DNA of 61,495 nucleotides from Microvirga zambiensis WSM3693 (GTDB taxonomy: Bacteria; Pseudomonadota; Alphaproteobacteria; Rhizobiales; Beijerinckiaceae): NCBI RefSeq assembly GCF_016735695.1, contig NZ_JAERQD010000039.1, positions 1 to 61,495 on the forward strand. The letters run 5' to 3'. Both the position numbers and the translations under genes were made by a program. This document shows, piece by piece, positions 19,616-28,728 of this stretch (positions are counted from its first letter, which is position 1; every line of letters begins with the position of its first letter). The notes under the pieces were generated by a model. That model was not told the DNA's origin, did no database searches, and saw only the letters and a program-made list of their open reading frames with translations.

Positions 19616-19735
19616 ATGATGCGGCGGGTCGTGGGTCCCAGACCAACACCGAGTGTCCTGGTTGATCGCATTCTGCTGGCCACCGTCCTGACAGCTGGCA
19701 GTGTCGCTCTGCTGTTGTGCGCGCAGCTGCCGTAG
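19616..19735 (+). CDS. possible small membrane protein
   Basis: A 39-residue frame beginning MMRRVVGPRPTPSVLVDRIL with a hydrophobic end (LATVLTAGSVALLLCAQLP), consistent with one transmembrane helix and a positive N-terminal side. An AAGG-like site lies about 15 bases upstream, which is weak. A longer in-frame version from 19400 looks unlike a protein before this point. Confidence 0.35.
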   Translation: MMRRVVGPRPTPSVLVDRILLATVLTAGSVALLLCAQLP

Positions 19736-19835
19736 CAAGTCATGCACTCGGTCCAATCCATCTTACAGAACCGTGAGACTGGCAGTCCCGGCATAAGGTC
19801 CTATCTGCTCGCAGGATCGTCATTTGGAGCGTGTC

Positions 19836-20050
19836 ATGTCAGACCATGTCTACAAGGTGGTCGAACTCGTCGGTTCGTCTGAGAGCAGCATTGAGGATGC
19901 GATCCAGACCGCGATCAAGCGTGCCGGCCAGACATTGAGAAATCTGCACTGGTTCGAGGTCGTGCAGACCCGCGGGCATATCGAGAACGGCGAGATCCGG
20001 CACTATCAGTACTCGAGGCCAGCGTTACTCTGGATGACGAGTCTCCATAG
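19836..20050 (+). CDS. dodecin family flavin-binding protein, C-terminus frameshifted
   Basis: Dodecins are small dodecamers that store or buffer flavin. MSDHVYKVVELVGSSESSIE, AIKRAGQTLRNLHWFEVVQTR and the ending GEIRHYQ fit the family. After HYQ the frame diverges to an unrelated tail ending at 20063. In the next frame the expected strand (VLEASVTLDD) appears and stops at 20050. One added G (CAGTA to CAGGTA) would give a 71-residue dodecin of normal length. Either the last strand is lost or the assembly lacks one base. The true start is ATG 19836 rather than 19824. Confidence 0.75.
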
Positions 20051-20247
20051 CAACATATACTAGCAATTGCCTAGAAGCGAAACGTTCCAACATAATTGAA
20101 AAGGCGAGATGGATCGAACGTGCTGGCGACGGCGCAGTTCAGTCCGATTGTTCGTCACTCAGAACAAGGGCTGACACCCGAGCCAACTCCGGAAATCAAG
20201 CAATTTCAGCATGATGCAGCCAAACTAGCTGCTAAGCTTCCGTAATA

Positions 20248-20253
20248 TTGACA
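20248..20253 (+). promoter_or_regulatory. possible -35 element
   Basis: A perfect TTGACA lies about 55 bases before the small membrane gene at 20309. A convincing -10 box at 17 bases is not obvious, so promoter status is tentative. Confidence 0.25.
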
Positions 20254-20308
20254 ATCAGTTCTTTATAAAGGATCATACGTTCTGTTTGATGAACACTAGG
20301 CATAGGCC

Positions 20309-20473
20309 ATGGCCGCGACGGCAGAAATCATTGATCTCAACGAAGTGAGGCGCCAGCGCCAAGTGCTAACGCAGCCCGTGGCGCCGATGCCGACCGTTGT
20401 GCCCGGTACTTGGGTTGCAGTATGGTTCTTTGTGCCCGTCTGGGTAGGGAATGCCTGGCTAATGAATCGGTAA
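20309..20473 (+). CDS. small single-span membrane protein
   Basis: A 54-residue frame, MAATAEIIDLNEVRRQRQVL, then TQPVAPMPTVVPG and a hydrophobic segment (WVAVWFFVPVWVGNAWLM) ending NR. The polar N-terminus, single tryptophan-rich span and clean stop make it a credible small membrane protein. It ends 15 bases before the XRE-cupin regulator and may share its transcript. No family recognised. Confidence 0.5.
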   Translation: MAATAEIIDLNEVRRQRQVLTQPVAPMPTVVPGTWVAVWFFVPVWVGNAWLMNR

Positions 20474-20487
20474 GACGAGGTGTCGCC

Positions 20488-21123
20488 GTGGGAGATGTAC
20501 CAAAGGATCATCTCGCCGGCGTTGCGCATGAACCCGAGAGCGATCTCGAGAGTGAGGCTCAGGAACTTGCTGACATCGTCAGCAGCAATCTCAAGCGGTT
20601 ACGACGATCGCGCGGTCACTCTTTAGAGCGCCTTGCGAATCTTTCTGGCGTCAGCCGTGCCATGCTAAGCCAGATTGAGCTAGGGCGAAGCGTCCCGACG
20701 ATTTCATTGTTGTGGAAGGTGGCGCGAGCACTCAACGTTCCATTTTCGGCGCTGACAAGCCCAAGTAGCGGCAGCGGCACGGTTGTCATGCGCTCGAAGA
20801 ACGCAAAGATCCTCACCTCTGCAGACGGAAGCTTCACCTCGAGGGCATTGTTTCCCTTCGAAGCGGAGCGGCGTGTCGAATTTTACAAGCTCACCCTTTC
20901 AGCACAGTCACAGGAAGACGCAGTTGCCCACGCGGCGGGAACGATTGAGAACCTTACCGTCGTAGTCGGTGATGTGGAGATCGAGGTCAACGGCTCCGTT
21001 TACAGTCTCCATGCGGACGACTCGATCATCTTCCAAGCTGACGTGCCGCACATCTACCGGAATCCCGGCCACGTGATGGCGATCATGTATCTGGTGATGT
21101 CATACGTCGAGACGGTCGGATAG
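20488..21123 (+). CDS. XRE-cupin transcriptional regulator
   Basis: 211 residues. An XRE helix-turn-helix (LKRLRRSRGHSLERLANLSG, VSRAMLSQIELGRSVPTI) occupies about residues 33-85, followed by a cupin sensor domain (EFYKLTLSAQSQEDAVAHAAG, HADDSIIFQADVPHIYRNPG). The class usually represses or activates a neighbouring metabolic gene in response to a small ligand. GTG 20488 is preceded by GAGG with seven-base spacing; longer in-frame starts look non-coding. The target is not evident; nearest neighbours are the small membrane gene and the convergent Met-rich gene. Confidence 0.8.
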   Translation: MGDVPKDHLAGVAHEPESDLESEAQELADIVSSNLKRLRRSRGHSLERLANLSGVSRAMLSQIELGRSVPTISLLWKVARALNVPFSALTSPSSGSGTVVMRSKNAKILTSADGSFTSRALFPFEAERRVEFYKLTLSAQSQEDAVAHAAGTIENLTVVVGDVEIEVNGSVYSLHADDSIIFQADVPHIYRNPGHVMAIMYLVMSYVETVG

Positions 21124-21174
21124 TTCATTCCGCCTATCCGGATCGGGCGGCACCACCTTTCGAAGCCGATGGGT

Positions 21175-21594
21175 TCAAGCGCTCTTCTTCATTGGCTTGG
21201 TCTGCGAGCCCATGGCCGAGCTCATGCCGATCAGCATCATGCCGCCGCACATCATCATGCAGGGCATGCCCATCTCCATCATCCTTGTCATGTTCTCGCA
21301 GCACATCTTGAACATGTCGGCAGACATGCCTTCCATTGGCATCATGGTGCAGGTCATGGAACCGTCGGCTGCCATTTCGCAGGACATGCGGCACATCATG
21401 CCGGGCATCATCCCACCCATCTGCATCTGAGGCATCATCCCGCCCATCATGGGCATCATGCCTCCCATTGGCATTTGAGGCATCATGCCACCCATCATCG
21501 GCATCATGGTTGGCATCATTCCACCCATGGGCATCTGAGGCATCATCCCCGGCATCATATTGCCCATCATGGGCATCGCGGCTGAGCTGGTCAT
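21175..21594 (-). CDS. extremely methionine-rich protein
   Basis: 139 residues, of which I count 54 methionines and 7 cysteines. Residues about 7-75 are a repeat built on MMP-x-MPMGGMMP and MMGGMMP units. The second part is less repetitive and has cysteines in CRMSCEM, TCTMMPMEGM, KMCCENM and PCMMMCGG, ending KPMKKSA. No signal peptide is clear. Methionine and cysteine clusters of this kind can bind Cu(I) or act as a sink for oxidants; that is inference. I chose ATG 21594; in-frame ATGs at 21609 and 21717 are possible. The opposite strand gives a His-rich open frame as a consequence of ATG/CAT complementarity. Confidence 0.6.
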   Translation of the reverse strand: MTSSAAMPMMGNMMPGMMPQMPMGGMMPTMMPMMGGMMPQMPMGGMMPMMGGMMPQMQMGGMMPGMMCRMSCEMAADGSMTCTMMPMEGMSADMFKMCCENMTRMMEMGMPCMMMCGGMMLIGMSSAMGSQTKPMKKSA

Positions 21595-22746
21595 CGGTCC
21601 GTCTCTCATCTGCTTGTCAGCAATTCGCCAGCGCCTCCGCTGGGCCGAAGAAAAGGATGAGCCCAACAGTCCCCTGCAGCAACGCGACCCAACAGCAGGA
21701 TCGCTTCTTTCCTCCATCTTATTGGAGGTCAGGCAAACAGATCGAACAAACCGTTGTTTTGTTGGATGGACCTCTGCTTTAATAGAGGGCCTGAGAGCCC
21801 TCCAAGCCGGGTGGCACGCTTAAGATCACGCTGCCGTCGAAGGTACCGGGCGTGGCGCGAGTTGGTCTACCTGGCGCCCGCTTCTTCCCAAGTTCCCGAC
21901 ACCAGCTCGGATGGGCAGTTGAACAGTTGGAAGGTAAGGGCCACCTGTAATCACCTCAGAGACGGTATGAGCGGTCCATCAATCACTCGGAAAGGTAGCG
22001 AGTACCCTTGAGAACCGCCAGATAGTCCTCGATGACCGAGACCTGATGATGTCGTCGTGCTCCGTTTTCACGGCCTGCACGTTATCCCTGAACACTGCGC
22101 AAGCGGCCAGGCCCCGTTCTGGGCAGTATCACCCGCCCGCGACGGCAATTGGCAGACAGAGCTTCTTCATCTGATGCTTTGGCAGCGGCTAGCCCTCGTT
22201 GCGGCAAAGCGCCAGTGCGCGCAACGTGAGCCAGTGTACGGGGCGCTGTAAGCTCAGGACTGTGGCGAGACTAGCCGCTATAGCTGCCGCCTACCGCCGC
22301 GATGGCTTCCTTGTCGATGGCCGGATTGCCAACCAGGGGGCGCAGGCCACCAGCGCAACCCGCAGATTGTCTTTGCGGGTGAACGTCTCCCTTTGCTTTC
22401 GGTCTCTGAGTGACGCTACAGATCAACCGTCCGGCTCACAAAGCCCCGTACGACGTGGTTGCGAGACGCATCACCTCACCGACCCCGTTGGTAGTAACAG
22501 CCGAAATTTCTCGTCCAAGACAAACCCAGAATGAGCGAGTTCGCTCAGACCGATCGTGGCAAGACCGTCTGTAAACTCCGTCAGCTATCTGCAAACCCGC
22601 TTGTCTACGGTGCGGGTCTAATAAAGTCGCACGAAGTCTTGAGGCCAGGGAGACAGACCTCAACCAGTGCTGGTCACCGTCACTCCGAAGGGTGCCCGAG
22701 ACTGATGCTGGTGCGCTGGTTCGCCCCATGTTTAGGATGAAACGCT
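21595..22746. other. long region without a recognisable gene
   Basis: About 1.15 kb with only short open frames. Two inverted repeats are visible near the Met-rich gene's upstream side: CCTCCA/TGGAGG at 21711-21728 and GAGGGC/GCCCTC at 21785-21802. No protein family was recognised on either strand, and it may be decayed sequence. Confidence 0.35.
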
Positions 22747-23151
22747 TCAGTTCAGAGGCTTGCTCAGGTCCTGTTTGCGCCCGTCTTGCAATACGGCACT
22801 AAGCACGTCTCTCATGTGAGAAGCTTCGGACTTGGGGATGATATGGTGGGTCGCGAGCCCTCCAGGTTGCCGGAGCGACAAAAGGACCTTCTCGTCCTTG
22901 AGGGGCTGAAACTCCCACCAGTCGAGAGGCGTGACCAGGACCGAACCAGGATCGTCGAGTTTCCTCCGGAGGGCTTCTCCAAGTGCAGCGGATGAAGCTC
23001 GAAGAAGACCAAACCCTACGTCGTACGGTAAGGCTAGTACAAGCTCCTGATCGTTATCAGCCCCAAAACGTACAAGAATGTAGGCCCCATCCACGGTCGC
23101 TGAAACGCCGACAACGCTCGCTATGGGGATGGCTTCAACAGAGACATCCAT
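22747..23151 (-). CDS. hypothetical protein
   Basis: 134 residues from MDVSVEAIPIASVVGVSATV. A beta-rich first half (GAYILVRFGADNDQELVLAL) and a helical end (KSEASHMRDVLSAVLQDGRK) suggest a compact globular protein. AAAGGA about ten bases before ATG 23151 supports this start over the upstream ATG 23178. A truncated paralogue is at 44-200. Family not recognised. Confidence 0.6.
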   Translation of the reverse strand: MDVSVEAIPIASVVGVSATVDGAYILVRFGADNDQELVLALPYDVGFGLLRASSAALGEALRRKLDDPGSVLVTPLDWWEFQPLKDEKVLLSLRQPGGLATHHIIPKSEASHMRDVLSAVLQDGRKQDLSKPLN

Positions 23152-23385
23152 GGTCTGTGATCCTTTCGACAGAAGCAATGATTGCGCAATTCGTGACTGC
23201 TCCTTGAGTTTATGCTTCCCAACTTTCCTTATCCACTCTCGACAGAAATCTATCCTCTACGACAAGGTGTCCGCGAGATGACTATCACCTAAAATAGGAC
23301 TATATGAGAAGCTTATTCCAAATTGCGTCCGATAATCTGAGTTTACTTGCCGGCCTCATGATGAAACCTGTAAGGTTGAAAGGAG

Positions 23386-23550
23386 ATGATTGTAGGCTCT
23401 GACGATTGCATGGCTCGTGGACATTCGCCCTCATGGCGCAAGATGATTCTTGGAATACTTCTTTTTTGGCTCACGGTCGGAGCGGCTGTTGCAGGTCGGG
23501 TTGCTTATTTTGATCAGATTGCAGCCCCGGCAAAGGCCCAGCCGCTGTGA
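23386..23550 (+). CDS. small single-span membrane protein
   Basis: A frame of 54 residues from ATG 23386, or 46 from ATG 23410. It contains MARGHSPSWRKMILGILLFW, a hydrophobic span (LLFWLTVGAAVAGRVAYF) and a polar end (DQIAAPAKAQPL). The start is uncertain: AAAGGAG abuts ATG 23386, and ATG 23410 has no good site. A short frame with its own AGGA site (23304-23402) overlaps the beginning and might couple translation. No family recognised. Confidence 0.4.
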   Translation: MIVGSDDCMARGHSPSWRKMILGILLFWLTVGAAVAGRVAYFDQIAAPAKAQPL

Positions 23551-23568
23551 GAAAAGATATGAACGCCG

Positions 23569-25092
23569 TCAGTGTCCCACGAGTGCAGCGGCCGACTGTT
23601 CGTTCGTCGATGAGAACCGCCCTTGCCCATTGCGAGCGGTGAACCTGCTGTTCGCATAAGGTGAGATGTCAGGTGGTGCCGCCACGGACGCACCGATCGC
23701 AATAATCAGTGGCCCGTCTTCGGGCAGAGCGGTGCCACGAGACACATCCTTGATGGTCGTGTGTATGCTCTCCTGACCATCTCTCGACACATTGCTGATC
23801 GCGACGACAGGCGTCTCGGGAGGTAGGCCACTTTCAATCATCCGCGCCGCCAGCTTGGGCGCTGTCCGCCGCCCCATGTAGACTATTGTTGTCGCCTGTG
23901 GATCCGCCAATGCCGCGAGGTTTAGATTCTCCGGTAGATCTCCGTGCCGATCATGAGCGGTGACGAACTGGACTCGTTGAGCGTGATCCCGGTGAGTCAG
24001 TGATCCATTGAGCGAGGCTGCCGCGGCACTCGCGGTCGTAATACCGGGAACGATGCGGACGGGCACCCCAGCCTCCCGGCAAGCGGTGACTTCTTCACCG
24101 GTGCGGCCGAAGACGGCCGGATCACCACCTTTGAGCCGGACGACACGTTCACCAGCAAGCGCCAGATCGACAATCAGGGCATTGATGTCTTCCTGGCGGC
24201 AGGATGCGCCATGGCCTTCCTTCCCGACATGGACCCGGCGAGCCTCCCGCCGCGCCAATTCGAGAATGGCCGGTGTGACGAGGCGATCGTAGACGATGAC
24301 ATCCGCCGCCTGCAGCTCCCGCATCGCCTTTAGGGTCAGAAGCTCGGGATCCCCTGGACCCGCGCCGACAATGACAACTTCACCCCGTCCCCGCATCTCC
24401 GGGGAGTCTCGGTCAGCCTCGCGTGCGAGGCAATCCAGGGTGCGGTCCAAATCCCGTTCTTGGGATCCGTTCGCGAATGCGACATCGACGAACCGTTCCC
24501 AGAACCGGCGTCGACCCGGCTTCGACGGCACGAAGTCCCGCAGGCGATCACGGAAGTCCTTCGCGGCCTGCGTCCATGCCCCGAGGGAGGAGGGCAGGAC
24601 CGCTTCGATGCGCCGGCGAATGGCCTGGCCCAGAATCGGAGCTGCGCCATCGGTCGATATGGACACGATAACGGGAGCGCGATTGACGATGGTGCCGAAC
24701 TGAAAATCGCAGAAGGCTGGCTGATCGATGATGTTGACGAGAGCGCCGTTCCGGCGCGCCGCGTCGACGAAGATTGCGGCGTCCCGCTGATCCTCGATAT
24801 CCGCGATGGCGACCGAGACCCCGACGAAGTCCGTTTCACGCCATGGCCTTTGGACGAGGGTGAAGCGCGCCGGATCGTTTTGAACGAGGGCGCGAAGTTC
24901 GGGTGACGGATCCTCCGCCAGGATTCTGACCGTGCCGCCGGCGGCCGCGAGGAGTTCGACTTTCCAGGCGATTCCATCGGATCCGCCGACCACGAGGATC
25001 GAACGCCCGGCGAGATCGACGAAGATCGGCAGCTTCGGCAGAGGGTTGAGGCGCGCAGGACGCCGATCGTCGGGCCGGAGAGGCGCGTTCAT
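23569..25092 (-). CDS. cysG: siroheme synthase
   Basis: Makes siroheme, the cofactor of sulfite reductase, from uroporphyrinogen III. The 507-residue protein has an N-terminal precorrin-2 dehydrogenase/ferrochelatase part (KLPIFVDLAGRSILVVGGSD) and a C-terminal uroporphyrinogen methyltransferase part from about residue 236 (VVIVGAGPGDPELLTLKAM, VVRLKGGDPAVFGRTGEE, VYMGRRTAPKLA). Its ATG overlaps the cysI stop by four bases, so it is the last gene of cysJ-cysI-cysG. The usual glycine-rich loop reads GGSDGIAWK, a small departure from the common GGG pattern. Confidence 0.9.
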   Translation of the reverse strand: MNAPLRPDDRRPARLNPLPKLPIFVDLAGRSILVVGGSDGIAWKVELLAAAGGTVRILAEDPSPELRALVQNDPARFTLVQRPWRETDFVGVSVAIADIEDQRDAAIFVDAARRNGALVNIIDQPAFCDFQFGTIVNRAPVIVSISTDGAAPILGQAIRRRIEAVLPSSLGAWTQAAKDFRDRLRDFVPSKPGRRRFWERFVDVAFANGSQERDLDRTLDCLAREADRDSPEMRGRGEVVIVGAGPGDPELLTLKAMRELQAADVIVYDRLVTPAILELARREARRVHVGKEGHGASCRQEDINALIVDLALAGERVVRLKGGDPAVFGRTGEEVTACREAGVPVRIVPGITTASAAAASLNGSLTHRDHAQRVQFVTAHDRHGDLPENLNLAALADPQATTIVYMGRRTAPKLAARMIESGLPPETPVVAISNVSRDGQESIHTTIKDVSRGTALPEDGPLIIAIGASVAAPPDISPYANSRFTARNGQGRFSSTNEQSAAALVGH

Positions 25093-26810
25093 TCCGCCGC
25101 CTCGGCCAGAGGGCCCGTGTTGGCGTGAAAGTCCCGCCCGTTTCCCGTCGCAGCCACAATGCCCGAACGGATGACGAAATCTCCGAACCGTTCGGCGGGC
25201 TTTCGGCCATGGGCATAGGCCGCAAACAGCGGGTCGAGAGCGGCAACGATCTCGTCGTGCTGGAGGTCGGCGGCATAGAGCTTGGACAGACGAGAGCCGT
25301 CGAACGCGGCGCCAAGATACAGGTTGTAGCGACCGGGGCCTTTGCCCACGAGACCGATCTCGGCGATGTACGGGCGGGCGCAGCCATTGGGACAGCCGGT
25401 CATGCGGATCGTGATCTCGTCTTCGGCAAGCCCGCGAAGGCTGAGACGCTCCTCGAGGGCCGTCACCAGCGACGGCAGATAGCGCTCGCTCTCGGCCAGC
25501 GCCAGGCCGCAGGTCGGCAGAGCCACGCAGGCCATTGCGTTGCGGCGCAGTGCCGTGGCATGACTCGTCAGGCCGTATTCCTCCACGAGCGCTTCGATCT
25601 GCGCACGTTTTGCCGGCGAGACATTGGCGACGATGACGTTCTGGTTCGCCGTGAGGCGGAATTCGCCGTCATGGCTTTCGGCAATCCGGCGGAACCCCGT
25701 CAGGAGCGATGGTCCATCCGGAATGTCGCGCAGGCGACCGTTCTCGATGAAGAGCGTCAGGTGGGAGCGACCGTCCTCGCCCTCGACCCATCCGTAGCGA
25801 TCTCCGTTGCTATCGAACTGGAAGGGCTGTGCCTTGCCCAGGGCTTTGCCAATGCGCTTCTCGACCTCGGCACGGAATGCCTCAAGGCCGCGATCCTCGA
25901 TGGTGTATTTGAGGCGCGCATGCTTGCGAAGTGTGCGGTCGCCCCAGTCGCGCTGTACGGTCACCACCGCTTCGGCTACGGCCAAAGCATCTTCGGGTAG
26001 GCAGAAGCCCATCACGTCGGCGGTCCGGGGGTAGGTGTCTTCCTCCCCATGGGTCATGCCCATGCCGCCGCCGACCGTCACGTTCCAGCCTTTGACGTTG
26101 CCCTTCTTATCGAGAATCGCGATGAAGCCCAGGTCCTGTGCGAAGATGTCGACCTCGTTCGACGGAGGAACGGCGACCACGGTCTTGAACTTGCGCGGCA
26201 GGTAGGTCCGGCCGTAGACGGGCTCGATGACTTCCTCGCCGCCGACGACCTTCTCACCGTCAAGCCAGATCTCCCGATAGGCCGGTGTCTGCGGCAAAAG
26301 ATGTTCGGAGATCGACCGGGCGAGATCGAGAGCCGCGTTGTGGGCGCGGGACTGATGCGGGTTGGTGGAGGCCAGCACATTGCGGTTGACGTCGCCGCAC
26401 GCTGCCAGCGTATCGAGAAGGGCCGTGTCGATGGCCTTCATCGTCGCCTTCAGGTTCGCCTTGATCACGCCATGGAACTGGAAGGTTTGCCGGGTCGTCA
26501 GGCGCAGGGTTCCATTGGCATAGTCCTGGGCGATCCGGTCGAGCTGGAGCCACTGGGCCGGCGTGCAGACGCCGCCGGGAATGCGCAGGCGGATCATGAA
26601 GGAATAGGCCTTCTCGAGCTTCTTCTTCGTCCGCTCGGCTCGCAGATCCCGGTCGTCCTGCAGATACATGCCGTGGAACTTGACCAGCTGCTGGTCGTCC
26701 TCGGTGATCGCACCGGTCACGATGTCGGTGAGGCCTTCCGCGAGCGTGCCGCGGAGATAGCCGCTCGCCTCTTTGATGCGCTCGTTGCGCGAGAGTTCCT
26801 TGGACATCAT
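25089..26810 (-). CDS. cysI: sulfite reductase hemoprotein subunit
   Basis: Six-electron reduction of sulfite to sulfide using siroheme and a [4Fe-4S] cluster. The cluster and siroheme cysteines are visible as CVALPTC and TGCPNGC in the C-terminal half of a 573-residue protein. Substrate-side motifs include LRLTTRQTFQFHGVIK and DVNRNVLAS. It lies nine bases after cysJ and overlaps cysG, so enzyme and cofactor synthesis are coupled. Confidence 0.9.
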   Translation of the reverse strand: MMSKELSRNERIKEASGYLRGTLAEGLTDIVTGAITEDDQQLVKFHGMYLQDDRDLRAERTKKKLEKAYSFMIRLRIPGGVCTPAQWLQLDRIAQDYANGTLRLTTRQTFQFHGVIKANLKATMKAIDTALLDTLAACGDVNRNVLASTNPHQSRAHNAALDLARSISEHLLPQTPAYREIWLDGEKVVGGEEVIEPVYGRTYLPRKFKTVVAVPPSNEVDIFAQDLGFIAILDKKGNVKGWNVTVGGGMGMTHGEEDTYPRTADVMGFCLPEDALAVAEAVVTVQRDWGDRTLRKHARLKYTIEDRGLEAFRAEVEKRIGKALGKAQPFQFDSNGDRYGWVEGEDGRSHLTLFIENGRLRDIPDGPSLLTGFRRIAESHDGEFRLTANQNVIVANVSPAKRAQIEALVEEYGLTSHATALRRNAMACVALPTCGLALAESERYLPSLVTALEERLSLRGLAEDEITIRMTGCPNGCARPYIAEIGLVGKGPGRYNLYLGAAFDGSRLSKLYAADLQHDEIVAALDPLFAAYAHGRKPAERFGDFVIRSGIVAATGNGRDFHANTGPLAEAAE

Positions 26811-26819
26811 TGGTGCTTC

Positions 26820-28571
26820 TCAATAAACGTCTTGGTGATAGCGGCGGCCGCGCTCAAGGTCGCTGATAGCGATCTCGGCAGCCTCCGACGAGAGGGCCTT
26901 CACGTCCGCGAAGGCCGCGACGAGCGCTGCGCGAACGTCCTTCGCCATCGCCTTGGCATCGCCGCAGACATAGAGCTGGGCACCGTTGTCCAGCCAGCCG
27001 ACGAGGTCGCGGCGCTGCTCCCAGAGGCGATGCTGGACGTAGACCTTTTCCGGCGTATCCCTCGAGAAGGCGAGGTCGATCCGGGCCAGCGATCCGTCCT
27101 TCAGGGCATCCTGCCATTCAAGCTGATACAGAAAGTCGTGCGTGTAGCGCCGGTTGCCGAAGAACAGCCAGGACTTTCCACTGGCCCCGATGACGCGCCG
27201 TTCCTGCACGAAGGCGCGGAACGGCGCGATACCGGTTCCCGGGCCGATCATGATGATGTCGGTCGCCGGATCGGGCAGCCGAAAATGCTTGTTCGGCTTG
27301 AGGCGAACACGGGTCGCCGCGCCCGCCTTGAGGCGATCCGCCACGAAGGTCGAGGCGACACCGCCACGGGCACGGCCATGCGTCTGATAGCGAACGGCGG
27401 CGATGAGCAGATGAGCTTCGTCGCCAACCTCCTTGCGCGAGGAGGCAATGGAATAGGCGCGCGGCGGCAACGGGCGCGTGATAGCCGTGAGCTGCTGAGC
27501 GGTCAATGATGCAGGAAAGGCCTCGACCAGATCGATCAGTTGGCGGCTCTCAATCCAGGCGCGAGCGTGTCCCTCCTCCAGAAGCTTGCGCACGTCCGCA
27601 TGCCCTGTCTCGGCAGCAAAGGTTTCGAGCGTCTTGATGGAGAGTGTGGTGATATCCCGCTCGGTCGTTAGGGTGGCGCGCAGAGCGTCTTCGCCACCAA
27701 GCCCTGTGGCCGCAAGAACCGACTCGACAAGGGCCGGATCGTTTTCGGGGAAGAGTTCGAGCGAGTCGCCGGGTTCGTAGGCCGGAGCGGTGCCATCGAA
27801 GCCGAGCGCCAGGTGAACGGTTTCCTTGTCCGAGCGGGAGGAGTTCAGATTGACGTGCTCGACGATCTCGGCCACCACCGGTTCGCGGCTGATCTCGGCG
27901 CCGGCACGGATGCTGAAATCGACGGCCACCACATTGCCCGAGTTCTCCAGAGCCGGTGCGAGCGTTTCGAGAGTACTCTTGATCCAGGCCGCTGCCGGAG
28001 CTTCGAAGTCGAGGTCGCAATCGATTCTGTCGACGGCCCGCACCGCACCGAGCTCAGCAAGCCGCGCGTCGATGGCTTTGCCGACGCCGCAGAATTCCGC
28101 GTAAGCCGTATCGCCCAAGGCCAGGACGGCATAGGTGGTGCCTTCGAGACGCGGCGCCGAAGCGCCCATCAGGTCGGCATAGGCCCGGGTCGCCCGGGCC
28201 GGCGGCTCGCCTTCGCCCCAGGTCGCGGCGATCACCACAAGCCGGCTCTGCTTGGACAGGTCGACGATGTCGAGGTCGGCGAAGTCGACGACCTTCGGCT
28301 TGAAGCCGCTCTTGCGGGCGAGCTTCGCCACGTCCTGAGCCAGCCGCTCCGCATTGCCGGACTCGCTGGCAAAGAGGATCGTCAGCGGTTCTGCCGCACG
28401 GGCTGGCGCATCGACACGAGGGGCGGGCGCCTGGCCCGCATCGACCCCGGCGAGAAAGCCGGCGAGCCACGCACGCTGGATCGGGGAAGCCGCACTCAGG
28501 ACACGATCGAGGCTGAGCCGGTCATCGTCTCCAAAGGGAGCCGTTTGAGGAAGAAGGGCTGATGCTGACAT
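26820..28571 (-). CDS. cysJ: sulfite reductase flavoprotein subunit
   Basis: NADPH-dependent electron donor to CysI. About 583 residues: flavodoxin domain near residues 60-200 (LTILFASESGNAERLAQDVA), FAD-binding part (RAYSIASSR) and NADPH domain (IMIGPGTGIAPFRAF, YVCGDAKAMAKDVRAALV, ending ERGRRYHQDVY). I chose ATG 28571 (MSASALLPQTAPF) because the in-frame extension to 28607 is atypical. A GTTC-N8-GAAC palindrome lies 42 bases upstream. First gene of cysJ-cysI-cysG. Confidence 0.9.
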   Translation of the reverse strand: MSASALLPQTAPFGDDDRLSLDRVLSAASPIQRAWLAGFLAGVDAGQAPAPRVDAPARAAEPLTILFASESGNAERLAQDVAKLARKSGFKPKVVDFADLDIVDLSKQSRLVVIAATWGEGEPPARATRAYADLMGASAPRLEGTTYAVLALGDTAYAEFCGVGKAIDARLAELGAVRAVDRIDCDLDFEAPAAAWIKSTLETLAPALENSGNVVAVDFSIRAGAEISREPVVAEIVEHVNLNSSRSDKETVHLALGFDGTAPAYEPGDSLELFPENDPALVESVLAATGLGGEDALRATLTTERDITTLSIKTLETFAAETGHADVRKLLEEGHARAWIESRQLIDLVEAFPASLTAQQLTAITRPLPPRAYSIASSRKEVGDEAHLLIAAVRYQTHGRARGGVASTFVADRLKAGAATRVRLKPNKHFRLPDPATDIIMIGPGTGIAPFRAFVQERRVIGASGKSWLFFGNRRYTHDFLYQLEWQDALKDGSLARIDLAFSRDTPEKVYVQHRLWEQRRDLVGWLDNGAQLYVCGDAKAMAKDVRAALVAAFADVKALSSEAAEIAISDLERGRRYHQDVY

Positions 28572-28613
28572 GCTCCGAATGTCGCGCGGGGCTCCGGAGC
28601 AAGTCAATGAAAT

Positions 28614-28629
28614 GTTCTTTTTAAAGAAC
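28614..28629. promoter_or_regulatory. sulfur-island palindrome A (cysJ upstream)
   Basis: GTTCTTTTTAAAGAAC is a perfect 7-2-7 inverted repeat upstream of cysJ. On the minus strand it is followed by ATTTCATTGACTTG, a run also found after palindrome C at 36361 with one base different. Confidence 0.7.
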
Positions 28630-28728
28630 GATAGCCTGAAGAAAACTTCTTTTGTCAGATTCTAAAATGGGAGAAGAGAATTCTGTTTATCCATAAACTT
28701 AGGATTATAGTGCTATAATCGGCCTACC

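Noticed and set aside
21169..21585. His-rich open frame of 138 residues on the plus strand
   Set aside because: It is the complement of the ATG-rich Met protein (ATG reads as CAT). The minus frame has a more protein-like non-repetitive second half with ordered cysteines. I keep the minus strand but flag the point in the findings.
22057..22729. Open frames in the 21.6-22.7 kb gap
   Set aside because: I looked for transposase, phage or toxin-antitoxin signatures and saw none; no frame had a convincing start.
28579..28607. TTGACT-N17-CGACAT as the cysJ promoter
   Set aside because: The putative -10 would lie about seven bases from the chosen ATG, requiring a leaderless message; I list the operator but not this promoter.
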